A stretch of DNA of 64,000 nucleotides from contig PUJZ01000026.1 of the NCBI GenBank assembly GCA_003550345.1, positions 19,371 to 83,370 of the forward strand. The letters run 5' to 3'. This DNA is from Methanomassiliicoccaceae archaeon (lineage in GTDB: Archaea > Thermoplasmatota > Thermoplasmata > Methanomassiliicoccales > Methanomethylophilaceae). Shown here one piece after another: positions 16,786 through 25,826 of this stretch. Below the pieces are notes generated by a model. That model searched no databases. It saw only the letters and a program-made list of their open reading frames with translations, and had not been told where the DNA came from. The position numbers and the translations under genes are program-made. The number at the start of each line of letters is the position of its first letter. Position 1 is the stretch's first letter.

Positions 16786-17589
16786 ATGAAGGTCTTCCTG
16801 CTGGGGTGCGGCAGCATCGGCCGTTACCTGGCGACAGCGGCGGCGGGCATGGAGGCGGTGGACGAGATACTCATCTACGACAACCATCCCGAGGAGATCG
16901 CCGCCTTCGTCGAATCGCTGAGCAAGGGGCGCATCGTCGACACCCTGGAACATATCTCCGAGGCCGAACTGGTGGTGGAGGCCGCCAGCCAGGAGGCGGC
17001 GCGGGAGGTCCTGCCGCTGGCCCTTGAGATGGGCAAGGACGTCATGGTGCTCAGCGTGGGGGCCCTGGTGGACGACGGGTTCCGCCGTTCCTGCCAGGAC
17101 TTGGCACTGAGGAACGGCGGGCGTTTCATGGTTCCCTCCGGCGCGGTATGCGGCGTCGACGGCCTTCGCTCCGCGGCCGTTGAAGACCTCGATTCGGTGG
17201 AGCTCATCAGCACCAAAGGGCCCAGGAGCCTGGACGGCGCCCCCTATATCGTGGAGAGGGGGATCGACGTGCACAGCATAAAGGAGCGCACCGAGCTCTT
17301 CCGCGGCAGCGCCCGCGATGCCGTCCGCCTCTTCCCCAAGAACGTCAACGTGGCCGCCACCGTGAGCCTTCTCGGTCTGGGCTTCGACCGCACCATGGTC
17401 ACGGTGGTGCTTGACCCGGATGCGGAGGAGAACCGCCATCAGCTGCTGGTGAGGGGTGCGTTCGGGAGCCTTTGCTCCGAGACCAGGAACCTCCCTTTCC
17501 CGGAGAATCCGGCCACCAGCCATCTCGCCGCGTTGTCGGCGGCGGCGGCGCTGCGGCGGATAGTGGACAACCAGTGGATTGGCGTGTAG
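16786..17589 (+). CDS. nadX: L-aspartate dehydrogenase NadX
   Basis: 267 aa, full length. Oxidises aspartate to iminoaspartate for quinolinate synthase in NAD biosynthesis. It has the Rossmann motif LLGCGSIGRYL, DNHPEEI after beta-2, LVVEAASQEAAREV, VPSGAVCGVDGL, STKGPRSL and KNVNVAATVSLLGLGFD, all typical of the family. Start chosen at 16786: the TATA-like box is about 25 bp upstream and any earlier start would overlap the archease promoter. Stop is TAG. nadA and nadC are not in the window. Confidence 0.94.
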   Translation: MKVFLLGCGSIGRYLATAAAGMEAVDEILIYDNHPEEIAAFVESLSKGRIVDTLEHISEAELVVEAASQEAAREVLPLALEMGKDVMVLSVGALVDDGFRRSCQDLALRNGGRFMVPSGAVCGVDGLRSAAVEDLDSVELISTKGPRSLDGAPYIVERGIDVHSIKERTELFRGSARDAVRLFPKNVNVAATVSLLGLGFDRTMVTVVLDPDAEENRHQLLVRGAFGSLCSETRNLPFPENPATSHLAALSAAAALRRIVDNQWIGV

Positions 17590-17626
17590 CCGACAGCTAT
17601 ATGCTGTCAGGCGGGGATGTGGGCGC

Positions 17627-18709
17627 ATGAGCGGTGGAAGGGCGGAACGGATCCTGGAGCTGTCGGAGGCGGACGCCGTCGTCATAATGAACTCCCGCGA
17701 GCCCTTCCTGGACCCTAGCTTCTGGTATGTATCCCAGGTCTCCGGCGGGCTTTTCGAGTCCTGCGCCGCCGTGCTGCGCCCGGGCGGGACGGAGCTGATA
17801 GTATCCTCTATGGAGGCGGAGGAGGCCGAGGGCGCCTCCGGAACGCTGAGGATCTACAGCAACAGCGAGGAGCTGGACGATCTTCTGCATGATGCTCTGG
17901 ATGGCACCTCCGTGATCGGGGTTAACTATTCCCGCATCACCCTCGCAGGCGCGGAGCGTCTCCGCAAGGCGGCCGGAGGAGCTGAGCTGAAGGACGCGGG
18001 AAAGGCCATTGACGCAGTGCGGAGCATCAAGGATGAAGATGAGCTGGAACGGATCGGCCGCGCCTGCGAGATCGCCTCCAGGGTCGCCGAGGAGCTGCCT
18101 GCCATAATACGCCGCGGCATGAGCGAGCAGCAGGCGGCGGCGGAGATCGACTCCCTCCTGCGCAAGGAGGGGTCGGAGGGCACCCCCTTCAACACCATCG
18201 TAGCCTTCGGGCAGAACGCCGCCAAGCCCCATCATTCCCCCGGGCCCAAGATCCTGGAGGATGGCATGGCGGTGCTATGCGACTTCGGGGCCAGTTACCG
18301 TCGCTACTGCTCCGACCTCACCCGCACCATGTTCGCCGGAGAGCCGCGCGAAGAAGAAAGAAGGGCTTATGAGGCGGTGGCCATGGCCCAGGAGCAAGGC
18401 GTCCTCGCCATGAACCCCGGGGAGAGGGCCAGCGAGCCCGACCGCATCGCCCGCGGAATCATAGACGCCGCCGGCTTCGCCGGGCGCTTCATCCATTCTT
18501 TCGGGCATGAGTTGGGGCTTTCCGTTCATGAGGGAGGGGTGATGAGCGCCCGCTCCCAGCATCTTCTGCAGGAGGGGATGGTCAGCTCTGCGGAGCCGGG
18601 GATATACATTCCAGGAAGCTTCGGGGTGAGGATAGAGGACACCGTGCACATCGGCCCGGAGGGGCCGAGACGGCTCACCTCCTTCGACCGGTCCCTCACC
18701 ATCCTCTAG
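17627..18709 (+). CDS. M24 family metallopeptidase, Xaa-Pro aminopeptidase-like
   Basis: 360 aa from the ATG at 17627. An N-terminal creatinase-type domain (about 1-120) precedes the pita-bread domain with all five metal ligands: D219 and D230 (CDFGASYRRYCSDLTRT), H294 (HSFGHELG), E323 (AEPGIYI) and E337 (VRIEDTV). It should cleave X-Pro bonds in peptides (prolidase or aminopeptidase P). It follows nadX by 37 bp, probably by read-through or a weak promoter. Stop is TAG. Confidence 0.9.
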   Translation: MSGGRAERILELSEADAVVIMNSREPFLDPSFWYVSQVSGGLFESCAAVLRPGGTELIVSSMEAEEAEGASGTLRIYSNSEELDDLLHDALDGTSVIGVNYSRITLAGAERLRKAAGGAELKDAGKAIDAVRSIKDEDELERIGRACEIASRVAEELPAIIRRGMSEQQAAAEIDSLLRKEGSEGTPFNTIVAFGQNAAKPHHSPGPKILEDGMAVLCDFGASYRRYCSDLTRTMFAGEPREEERRAYEAVAMAQEQGVLAMNPGERASEPDRIARGIIDAAGFAGRFIHSFGHELGLSVHEGGVMSARSQHLLQEGMVSSAEPGIYIPGSFGVRIEDTVHIGPEGPRRLTSFDRSLTIL

Positions 18710-18713
18710 TCCG

Positions 18714-19088
18714 TTAGAATGAGCGGTGCAGGGCGATGCGGGTGCGGTCGCCCACCGCGGCGAGGCCGGAGAAGTCGCCCAACAGGCGGCCTATCCTCTT
18801 CACCGGGGAGATCGCCACCGGGCGCCCGTCCTCATCGCTGAGCGGGGTCGGCCCGAAGAACAGGCAGAGCGCCTGCCCCTCGGGCCAGTATGCTATGTCG
18901 CCCACGTCCAGCACGGTGACGTCCGCCTCGGCCTCCACCTCGCTGGGCAGCTCGAAATATATCTCCGAGCCCCAGACGTTGACGGTGCTCTCCCGCGGCA
19001 GCGTCAGCCACAGGACGTCGCTGAACTCGCTGTCGTCGAGCTCCGCTAGATAGACACCGCTGCGGGTGCGGATCTCCACCCTGCTCAT
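18714..19088 (-). CDS. Cyclophilin-like fold protein (DUF369 family)
   Basis: 124 aa. The pattern YFELPSEVEAEADVTVLDVG, DIAYWPEGQALCLFFGPTPL and PVKRIGRLLGD matches the small archaeal/bacterial cyclophilin-like family typified by Thermotoga TM1367. These keep the cyclophilin beta-barrel but are not known prolyl isomerases. The ATG at 19088 lies 3 bp from the end of ilvC, so it is probably co-transcribed with ilvC. Function unknown. Confidence 0.82.
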   Translation of the reverse strand: MSRVEIRTRSGVYLAELDDSEFSDVLWLTLPRESTVNVWGSEIYFELPSEVEAEADVTVLDVGDIAYWPEGQALCLFFGPTPLSDEDGRPVAISPVKRIGRLLGDFSGLAAVGDRTRIALHRSF

Positions 19089-19090
19089 GA

Positions 19091-20077
19091 TCAGCGCCTT
19101 TCGAAGAGGGCGCGGATCTCCTCGCCCACCTTCTCTATCTCCTCCTCGCCCTCGGCCAGCTCCATGGCCTTCAGGTTCTGGAGGCCGTTGCGCCATTCCG
19201 CCCTCCAGTCGTCCTTGAACTTGCCGGACTCGATGTTGGCGAGTATCTCCTTCATGCCCTTCTTGGACTCCTCGGTGATGACCTTGTCGCGCTGGGTGAG
19301 GCCGCCGTACTCGGCGGTGTTGGACACCACCTGCCACATTCGCATCAGGCCCCCGTCCTGGATGAGGTCGACTATGAGCTTGAGCTCGTGCAGCACCTCG
19401 AAATAGGCTATCTCCGCGGGATAGCCGCCTTCGCGCAAGGTGTCGAAGCCGGCCTTGATGAGGGCGGTGACGCCGCCGCAGAGCACCGCCTGCTCCCCGA
19501 ACAGGTCGCTCTTGCACTCGAACTCGAAGGTGGTCTCGAAGACGCCGGCACGGGTGGATCCGATGCCCTTCGCCAAAGCCAGGGCGATGGTCTTGGCGTT
19601 GCCGGTCGCGTCCTGCTCCACGGCGACGAGAGCGGGAACGCCGAAACCCTCCAGGTAGGCGACCCTCTCCATGTCCCCAGGGGACTTGGGGGCCATCATG
19701 ATGACGTCCACATCGGCGGGGGGCTTGATGAGGTCGTAGACGATGGAGAAGCCATGGGCGAACTCCAGGGCGGCGCCCTTCTTCATGTTGGGCTGTATCT
19801 GCTCCACGTAGAGGTCTGGCTGCACCTCGTCTGGCACCAGGACCATCACCACGTCGGCACCCTTCACCGCGTCGGGTATCTCAGCCACCGCCAGCCCGTC
19901 CTCCTGGGCCTTCTCCCAGGATGGGCCTCCCTTCCTGACGCCCACCACGATGTCCAATCCGGAGTCGTGGAGGCATAGTGCCTGTGCCCTACCCTGGGCG
20001 CCGTAGCCGATGACCGCTATCTTCTTGCCGTCGAGGACGCCGAGGTCGACGTCAGAGTCGTGGTATATCTTGACCAT
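19091..20077 (-). CDS. ilvC: Ketol-acid reductoisomerase
   Basis: 328 aa, class I (short) enzyme. Converts acetolactate to dihydroxyisovalerate in valine/leucine/isoleucine synthesis. The N-terminal Rossmann motif IGYGAQGRAQA (from residue 23), APKSPG, EQDATG, ETTFEFECKSDLFGEQAVLCGG (quoted in parts: ETTFEFE and DLFGEQ) and the C-terminal YGG/ANIESG region are all present. Start at the ATG 20077 with AGGTGA upstream; ATG/GTG codons 2-3 codons earlier overlap that site. A TATA-like CTTTAAAT at about 20107-20116 gives it its own promoter downstream of ilvB. Confidence 0.95.
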   Translation of the reverse strand: MVKIYHDSDVDLGVLDGKKIAVIGYGAQGRAQALCLHDSGLDIVVGVRKGGPSWEKAQEDGLAVAEIPDAVKGADVVMVLVPDEVQPDLYVEQIQPNMKKGAALEFAHGFSIVYDLIKPPADVDVIMMAPKSPGDMERVAYLEGFGVPALVAVEQDATGNAKTIALALAKGIGSTRAGVFETTFEFECKSDLFGEQAVLCGGVTALIKAGFDTLREGGYPAEIAYFEVLHELKLIVDLIQDGGLMRMWQVVSNTAEYGGLTQRDKVITEESKKGMKEILANIESGKFKDDWRAEWRNGLQNLKAMELAEGEEEIEKVGEEIRALFERR

Positions 20078-20106
20078 ATGCATCACCTATGATTTTCCTG
20101 ATTCTG

Positions 20107-20116
20107 ATTTAAAGAC
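20107..20116 (-). promoter_or_regulatory. TATA-like box for ilvC
   Basis: CTTTAAATCAG on the minus strand, about 30-35 bp before the ilvC ATG. Together with the T-run at 20139-20145 it suggests that ilvC is transcribed independently of ilvB. Confidence 0.5.
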
Positions 20117-20138
20117 GTTGCATCCATGAGCTGGAAGG

Positions 20139-20145
20139 AAAAAAA
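20139..20145 (-). terminator. Oligo-T terminator after ilvB
   Basis: Seven T residues on the transcribed minus strand, 14 bp after the ilvB stop codon. Archaeal terminators are typically oligo-T tracts without a hairpin. Confidence 0.5.
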
Positions 20146-20158
20146 GGTTATGCCGCCG

Positions 20159-21823
20159 TCAGAAGCGGCAGCGTCCCATGATGGGCGGTATCGCCGGGTT
20201 GGGCGGTAGCATGGGAAGTATGTCCTCCTCCGGGTCCACCTTGATGTCCACTATGAAAGGAACATCGGAGTCGAGGCCCATCCGCAGGGCCTCGGCCACT
20301 TCGGAGGGGCGGTCCACGTGCACACCGTCGGCGCCGAACGACTTGGCCAGAGCGACGAAGTCTGGCATGCAGCGATATAGCTGCGTCCCGGAGTAGCGCT
20401 CATTCCAGAACAGCTTCTGCCATTGCTTGACCATGCCCAGCCAGCCGTTGTTGAGCAGGCAGACCGTCACCGGCAGGTCCTCGGCCACGGCGGTGGCGAG
20501 CTCCTGCATGACCATCAGCAGGCTGCCGTCGCCGGCCACGTCCATGACCTTGTGGTCGGGCTTGGCGGCCTTGGCGCCGATGGCGGCGGGGAAGCCGAAG
20601 CCCATGGTGCCGAATCCCCCGGAGCTGATGAACTGGCGGGGGTGCTTGATCTTGAGGAAGTGCGACGCCCACATCTGGTTCTGTCCCACTTCGGTGGTTA
20701 TGATGGTCTTGTCATCGAGTATCTTGTTGATCTCATGCATGACCTTCTGGGGGCAGATGGGCACCTGGTCAATGTCGGTCTCGCAGCAGCATTGGGCCTT
20801 GATGGCCCGCACCTTCTCCGCCCACGCCTCATGCTTCTGCGTGCGTATGTGGGACAGCATGGCCTGCAATGCCCTCTTCACATCCGCCCGAATGCTGGCG
20901 GCGGTCTGGGAGTGCTTCCCCAGCTCCACCGGGTCCACATCGATGTGGACCACCTTGGCGTTGGGGGGCAGCTCGGTGTGCTTGCTGAAGGTGCGGTCGC
21001 TGAAGCGGCTTCCCACGGCGATGAGAAGGTCGGTGTCCTTCATCGCCCTGAGGGCGCCGGTTCGCCCATGCATCCCCGGGCATCCCAGCGCCAGCGGGTG
21101 CTCGTCCGGTATCGAGCCGATGCCCATGAGCGAGGTGATCACCGGGGCCCATATTGTCTCCGCCAATGTCACCAGCTCGGGGGCGGAGTTCGATCCGATG
21201 ACCCCGCCGCCGGCGAGTATCAGCGGCCTCTCCGCCTTCATGATAAGGTCCACCGCCAACGGGATCTGGCGCATGTCCTCGGTCACGCTGATCACCGGGA
21301 ACTCCGCGTCCAGCAAAGAGTCGTCCATCTCCGAGTTGATGGTGTCCAGGGGCAGGTCGATGTGCACCGGCCCCGGTCTCCCGGTCTGCGCTATCTGCCA
21401 GCCGCTGGAGACCGCCTCGGGGAGGTCCTTGGTGTCCAGCAGACGGTAGTTGTGCTTGGTGATGGGCATCATCAGGCTGAAGCAGTCGACCTCCTGGAAG
21501 GCCCCCATCCCCAGCGCCCCGCTCATGACCTGGCCGGTGAGGACGATCATCGGCGAGGAGTCGGCATAGGCGGTGGCCACGCCGGTGACGAGGTTGGTCG
21601 CTCCGGGGCCCGAGGTAGCCAGGCAAACGCCGGGCCTGCCGGTGGCGCGGGCGTAGCCGTCCGCCATGTGGGCGGCGCATTGCTCGTGGCGTACGAGGAT
21701 GTCCCTTATGGGGGAGTCCAACAGCTCATCGAATATCGGTATAACGCTCCCGCCAGGATAGCCGAACATGGTGTCCACGCCCCTATCCTCGAGAAGCTTC
21801 AGCAACGCCCTTGATCCCTTCAT
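20159..21823 (-). CDS. ilvB: Acetolactate synthase, large (catalytic) subunit
   Basis: 554 aa ThDP enzyme joining two pyruvates. It shows the N-terminal FGYPGGSVIPIFDEL, the catalytic-Glu region RHEQCAAHMADGYARATG, the FAD-domain AGGGVIGS, and the ThDP/Mg motif GDGSLLMVMQELATAV ... NNGWLGMVKQW. Start at the ATG 21823 with AGGTGG eight bases before; a GTG four codons upstream overlaps that site. The regulatory subunit gene (ilvN/ilvH) is absent between ilvB and ilvC. The neighbouring divergent gene is the HDAC-like hydrolase. Confidence 0.95.
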   Translation of the reverse strand: MKGSRALLKLLEDRGVDTMFGYPGGSVIPIFDELLDSPIRDILVRHEQCAAHMADGYARATGRPGVCLATSGPGATNLVTGVATAYADSSPMIVLTGQVMSGALGMGAFQEVDCFSLMMPITKHNYRLLDTKDLPEAVSSGWQIAQTGRPGPVHIDLPLDTINSEMDDSLLDAEFPVISVTEDMRQIPLAVDLIMKAERPLILAGGGVIGSNSAPELVTLAETIWAPVITSLMGIGSIPDEHPLALGCPGMHGRTGALRAMKDTDLLIAVGSRFSDRTFSKHTELPPNAKVVHIDVDPVELGKHSQTAASIRADVKRALQAMLSHIRTQKHEAWAEKVRAIKAQCCCETDIDQVPICPQKVMHEINKILDDKTIITTEVGQNQMWASHFLKIKHPRQFISSGGFGTMGFGFPAAIGAKAAKPDHKVMDVAGDGSLLMVMQELATAVAEDLPVTVCLLNNGWLGMVKQWQKLFWNERYSGTQLYRCMPDFVALAKSFGADGVHVDRPSEVAEALRMGLDSDVPFIVDIKVDPEEDILPMLPPNPAIPPIMGRCRF

Positions 21824-21877
21824 GGTCAGAACCACCTAGGCCGGTTCAACAGCCCAACGAACGTTCCAAAATAGGCT

Positions 21878-21894
21878 AATATTAATAAACGTTT
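21878..21894. promoter_or_regulatory. Divergent promoter between ilvB and the HDAC-like gene
   Basis: CTAATATTAATAAACG is AT-rich on both strands. It lies about 25-30 bp before the plus-strand ATG at 21918 and about 55-60 bp before the ilvB ATG. Confidence 0.5.
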
Positions 21895-21917
21895 ATGCCT
21901 AGCCTCAGAGGCTGAAC

Positions 21918-22907
21918 ATGGTAGTGGTGGTTTTCCATAACGACCTGATAGCGCACAACCACTGGGAAGGCCATCCAGAGTCCCCAATGCGGCTGCAGGC
22001 GCTGCAGAGGAAGTTGGAGAAGGAGGGGCTTCTCGACATCCACGTGACCGCCAAGGAGGTCGGCGAGGAGGCCCTGCTGCGCATCCACAGCCGCAGGATG
22101 ATTGACAAGGTCAAAGGGGGCAAAGGGATACCCCTGGACCCGGACACCATGCTGAGGGAGGAGACCTTCTCCCTCGCCTGCCTCTCCGCCGGGGTGGCCA
22201 TGGAGGCGGTGAGGCGCACCATGGAGGGGGAGCCCGCCATCGCCCTGACCCGGCCTCCCGGGCATCATGCCGGGCCGGACTACTCCAGCGGCTTCTGCTA
22301 CTTCAACAACATCGCCCTGGCGGCGGACGCCGCCGGCGTCCGTGTGGCCATCGTGGACATCGATGCCCACCATGGCAACGGCACGCAGGACATCTTCTAT
22401 GAGAGGGACGACGTCCTCTACATCTCGCTGCACGAGGAGGGCATATTCCCGGGCACCGGCAGGGTGGAGGAGACCGGCTCCGGGAAGGGAGAGGGCTACA
22501 ATGTGAACATCCCCCTGCCCCACGGGGCCGGCAACCGCTCCTTCACCGAGGCGATGGACCGCATCATCGAGCCCATAGTCAAGCAGTACCGTCCCGAGCT
22601 CCTGCTCGTCTCCCTGGGTGTGGACGCCCATTACGCCGACCGCTACTCCACCCTGCGCGTCAACTCCTCCGTCTACCTGGAGATGTGCCGCCGCCTCATC
22701 GCCATCGCCCCCGAGGGCCGGATAACCTTCGTCCTTGAAGGGGGCTACCACCTCCGTGCCACCGCCGAGGTGGTGCACGGCATCATCGCCCATCTCCGAG
22801 GCGAGGAGTCGAGGTCGGAGTACGTCGATGAGTCGGAGGAGCCGCCGCAGGCCGCCCGCTACCTGCAGCGCGCCTACGAGCTGCACTCGCAGCACTGGGA
22901 CCTCTGA
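21918..22907 (+). CDS. Histone deacetylase / acetylpolyamine amidohydrolase family protein
   Basis: 329 aa, class II HDAC-like arginase fold. Motifs: RPPGHHAGPDYSSGFCYFNN, the zinc-binding VDIDAHHGNGTQD, ISLHEEGIFPGTG, and SLGVDAHYADRY where the third zinc-ligand Asp sits; LEGGYHL closes the site. Substrates in archaea may be acetylated lysines of chromatin proteins, acetylpolyamines or small acetylated amines, and cannot be chosen here. The ATG follows the TATA-like box by about 25 bp, so it is leaderless or nearly so. Possibly followed by gap under a separate promoter. Confidence 0.9.
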   Translation: MVVVVFHNDLIAHNHWEGHPESPMRLQALQRKLEKEGLLDIHVTAKEVGEEALLRIHSRRMIDKVKGGKGIPLDPDTMLREETFSLACLSAGVAMEAVRRTMEGEPAIALTRPPGHHAGPDYSSGFCYFNNIALAADAAGVRVAIVDIDAHHGNGTQDIFYERDDVLYISLHEEGIFPGTGRVEETGSGKGEGYNVNIPLPHGAGNRSFTEAMDRIIEPIVKQYRPELLLVSLGVDAHYADRYSTLRVNSSVYLEMCRRLIAIAPEGRITFVLEGGYHLRATAEVVHGIIAHLRGEESRSEYVDESEEPPQAARYLQRAYELHSQHWDL

Positions 22908-22970
22908 CCCGGGAGAACCTTATTTTAATCCGATGCGTTTACCATGACCAATGCGAGTGGAGGAGCGCTC

Positions 22971-23984
22971 ATGACCGTTAAGGTAGCGATAAACGGATAC
23001 GGCACCATAGGGAAGAGGGCGGCCAGCGCCGTCAGCGCCCAGGACGACATGGAGATCATCGGTGTGACCAAGACCCGCCCCAGTTACGAGGCGTTCCTGG
23101 CCCGCGACAACGGATACCCCCTTCACACCGACGCCGACCGCGAGGCGGCGTTCAAGGAGGCCGGCCTCGAGGTCGCTGGCAGCGCCGACGAGCTCTTCGC
23201 CGCCGCCGACATCGTTATTGACTGCACCCCCGGAGGGGTGGGGGAGCAGTACCGTCCGGTGTACGAGAAGGCAGGCGTCAAGGCCATATTCCAAGGCGGG
23301 GAGGACCATGGCGTGGCGGGCATATCGTTCAACGCCACCGCCAACTACCAGGAGTCCTGGGGGGCGCAGTTCTCCCGGGTGGTGTCCTGCAACACCACCG
23401 GGCTGCTGCGCACACTCTATCCATTGGACGAGGCCTTCGGCATCGAGGAGGCGTTCTCGGTGCTGGTGCGCCGCGGCGCCGACCCCGGCGACAGCAAGAA
23501 GGGCCCCATAAACGCCATCGAGCCGGCGCTCAAGCTTCCCACCCACCATGGTCCCGACGTGCAGAGCGTCATGCCCTGGCTGAACATCGAGACCATGGCG
23601 GTAAAGGTCCCCACCACCATCATGCACCTGCACGCCAACACCGTGGACCTCAAGGAGGAGGTCAGCACCGAGCAGGTCCTGGACGTATGGTCGAAGGCCC
23701 CCCGCATCACCTTCGTCAAAGGCGCCGACGGCATCAAGTCCTCGGCTCAGGTCATGGAGCTGGCACGGGACATGGGCCGATCGCGCGGCGACCTATTCGA
23801 GATCGCGGTCTGGGCCGACGGCGTCAAGGTGGTGGGAAGCAAGCTGTTCTACTACCAGGCGGTGCACCAGGAGAGCGACGTCGTCCCCGAGATAGTGGAC
23901 TGCATCCGCTCCATGTGCAAGGTGGAGAAGGACGCCGCCCGCTCCATCGCCAAGACCAATGCCGCCATGGGGATACCCCGCTGA
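22971..23984 (+). CDS. gap: Glyceraldehyde-3-phosphate dehydrogenase, archaeal type II
   Basis: 337 aa. Rossmann motif [23 protein letters not shown], and the catalytic Cys in VVSCNTTGL are typical of archaeal phosphorylating GAPDH. It interconverts GAP and 1,3-bisphosphoglycerate in gluconeogenesis/glycolysis. Start at ATG 22971 with a GGAGGAG site; an ATG nine codons earlier is less likely because a TATA-like TTATTTTAATC at about 22919-22930 places transcription start near or past it. pgk, the next pathway step, lies 600 bp downstream. Confidence 0.95.
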   Translation: MTVKVAINGYGTIGKRAASAVSAQDDMEIIGVTKTRPSYEAFLARDNGYPLHTDADREAAFKEAGLEVAGSADELFAAADIVIDCTPGGVGEQYRPVYEKAGVKAIFQGGEDHGVAGISFNATANYQESWGAQFSRVVSCNTTGLLRTLYPLDEAFGIEEAFSVLVRRGADPGDSKKGPINAIEPALKLPTHHGPDVQSVMPWLNIETMAVKVPTTIMHLHANTVDLKEEVSTEQVLDVWSKAPRITFVKGADGIKSSAQVMELARDMGRSRGDLFEIAVWADGVKVVGSKLFYYQAVHQESDVVPEIVDCIRSMCKVEKDAARSIAKTNAAMGIPR

Positions 23985-24082
23985 GCGGGGGCCCCCAACT
24001 TTCCGGTGGTAGACCATTTTTTAAATATTGCAGAATCGAATCATTCCCCTCAGACGGCGCAGCGCCGTTGGGAGGCAAAAGG

Positions 24083-24484
24083 ATGATCAGCGAGATGCAA
24101 GAAGTCAAGAAGTACGCCTACCAGACCCTCGACCACTTAAAGGCCAAGGGCGAGCCCGTGTCCTATGACGACATCGACGCCGATGTCTTCGCCGGCGACT
24201 ATCAGCTGGCGGTCGACACCAAGATGTGGATGCTGGAGACCGGCCTGGTGGACAACCTGGTCCCGGAGAAGGAGCCGGACGCCGACCCGCAGGCGTGCAT
24301 GCGCTTCCTGGTCCCCACTCCCGAGGGGGAGACATGGCATGGCGCCTATGATTTCCCATACATCGTGGCACGCTACGTCGAGGACGAGACGATGTGGGTC
24401 TACGACTGCGAGATAACCGGCGACCCCTGCATACACGATGCGCAGCTGCACTGCGACGAGTGCGACGTTCCCAAGAACCGCTGA
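24083..24484 (+). CDS. Small Cys-containing protein of unknown function
   Basis: 133 aa from an ATG with GGAGG upstream, and a TATA-like TTTTTTAAATATTG near 24015-24030. The N-terminal half is acidic and helical; the C-terminus has WVYDCEITGDPC followed by HDAQLHCDECDVP, a C/H-rich tail that could bind a metal. No family recognised. It sits between gap and pgk, all on the same strand and each with its own promoter-like box, so a link to central carbon metabolism is only positional. Confidence 0.8.
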   Translation: MISEMQEVKKYAYQTLDHLKAKGEPVSYDDIDADVFAGDYQLAVDTKMWMLETGLVDNLVPEKEPDADPQACMRFLVPTPEGETWHGAYDFPYIVARYVEDETMWVYDCEITGDPCIHDAQLHCDECDVPKNR

Positions 24485-24579
24485 GAAACCACTTATCCAA
24501 ACCCCAAAACCCCCTTCAAGCAAAAATGTATTTTAGTTGATGGCAATCACCACACATCCCCGCCGACGGAGATTGCCGC

Positions 24580-25815
24580 ATGAAGGAGATCAACACTCTG
24601 GAAGATTTCGAATTCCAGGACCGCACCGTGCTTCTCAGGGTCGATATAAATTGCCCCTTGGACCGCGAGACCCTGCGCATAATCAACGATGCCCGCATCC
24701 GGCGCATCTCGCAGACCGTCAGCGAACTTCTGTCGCGGGGGTCGCGGCTGGTGGTCCTGGCGCACCAGAGCCGGCGGGGCAAATGGGACTTCATCTCACT
24801 GGAGCAGCACGCCCAGCACCTGTCCCGCTATGTGGGCAGGGAGGTCAGGTTCGTGGACGACGTCCTGGGCGAGAGGGCGCTGGATGCGATAGGCTCCTTG
24901 CGATCCGGCGAGGTCCTGATGCTGGACAACGTCCGTCTCCTGGACTGCGAGACCGAGAAGAGGCCGATGGAGGAGCACGCCGAGTCGGAGCTGGTGAAGG
25001 CCCTGGCCCCTTTGGCCGACATCTTCATCTGCGACGCCTTCGGCGCCGCCCACCGGTCCCAGTGCTCACTGGTAGGCTTCCAGGCGGTGCTGCCCTCCGG
25101 CGCCGGGAGGCTGATGGCCAAGGAGCTGTTCACCCTGAAGAAGATCTTCGACGCGCCGCGGCGGCCGTCGGTGTTCATCATCGGCGGGGCCAAGTTCGGC
25201 GATGCGGTGGAGATGGTGGACAACGTGCTGCGCCGCGGCAAGGCCGACTCCGTCCTGCTCACCGGACTGGCGGGGAACGCCTTCCTGCGGGCCCGAGGCG
25301 TGGGCCTGGGGGAGGCGAGCGAGGACGCCCTCAAGGAGGAGCTCAACGAGGAGAACCTCGCCGCGGCGAGGCAGGCGCTGCGCGACCACGGCCCCCGCCT
25401 CATACTGCCGGTGGACGTGGCGGTGGAGCGCGACGGCGTGCGGCACGAGGTCCTGGTCGGCGACCTTCCCTGCGCGGAGCAGATCCTCGACATCGGCTCA
25501 CGCTCGGTGGAGAAGTACGCCAGGGTGATACGGAGCGCCGGCACTTCCTTCATGAGCGGCCCGGCGGGCTGCTACGAGCGCCCCGGGTTCGAGACGGGGA
25601 CCAAAGGCCTTATGCTGGCGATGATCGACGGCGACGGAAGGTCGGTGGTGGGCGGCGGCCACACGGTGGGCGCCGCCGAGGGCTTCGACCTCAGCGACCA
25701 GTTCTCCTACGTCAGCACCGCCGGCGGCGCCCTGGAGACCTTCCTGCTGGGCAAGCCTTTGCCGGTGGTGGAGGCCCTGAGGCACGCCCACCGCCGGGAG
25801 AAAAGTAAAGGTTAA
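24580..25815 (+). CDS. pgk: Phosphoglycerate kinase
   Basis: 411 aa, archaeal type. LLRVDINCPL (substrate-binding Asp/Asn), LAHQSRRGKWDF, LDNVRLL, ICDAFGAAHRSQCS, the FIIGGAKFGDAV block and the C-terminal VVGGGHTVGA are present. In this family the N-terminal DFNVP of bacterial enzymes is replaced by DxNCPxD/E, as seen here. Converts 1,3-bisphosphoglycerate and ADP to 3-phosphoglycerate and ATP, or the reverse in gluconeogenesis. A TATA-like ATGTATTTTAG at about 24525-24536 precedes it. Confidence 0.95.
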   Translation: MKEINTLEDFEFQDRTVLLRVDINCPLDRETLRIINDARIRRISQTVSELLSRGSRLVVLAHQSRRGKWDFISLEQHAQHLSRYVGREVRFVDDVLGERALDAIGSLRSGEVLMLDNVRLLDCETEKRPMEEHAESELVKALAPLADIFICDAFGAAHRSQCSLVGFQAVLPSGAGRLMAKELFTLKKIFDAPRRPSVFIIGGAKFGDAVEMVDNVLRRGKADSVLLTGLAGNAFLRARGVGLGEASEDALKEELNEENLAAARQALRDHGPRLILPVDVAVERDGVRHEVLVGDLPCAEQILDIGSRSVEKYARVIRSAGTSFMSGPAGCYERPGFETGTKGLMLAMIDGDGRSVVGGGHTVGAAEGFDLSDQFSYVSTAGGALETFLLGKPLPVVEALRHAHRREKSKG

Positions 25816-25826
25816 GGGGTTTCGGC

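Noticed and set aside
20423..21814. Long open frame antisense to ilvB (463 codons)
   Set aside because: It mirrors a well-recognised gene, has no Shine-Dalgarno, and its translation is rich in His/Gly/Arg as expected for the antisense of GC-rich coding DNA.
24537..25808. 423-codon frame overlapping pgk on the same strand
   Set aside because: Frame-shifted shadow of pgk with Arg/Gly/Pro-rich composition and no motifs.
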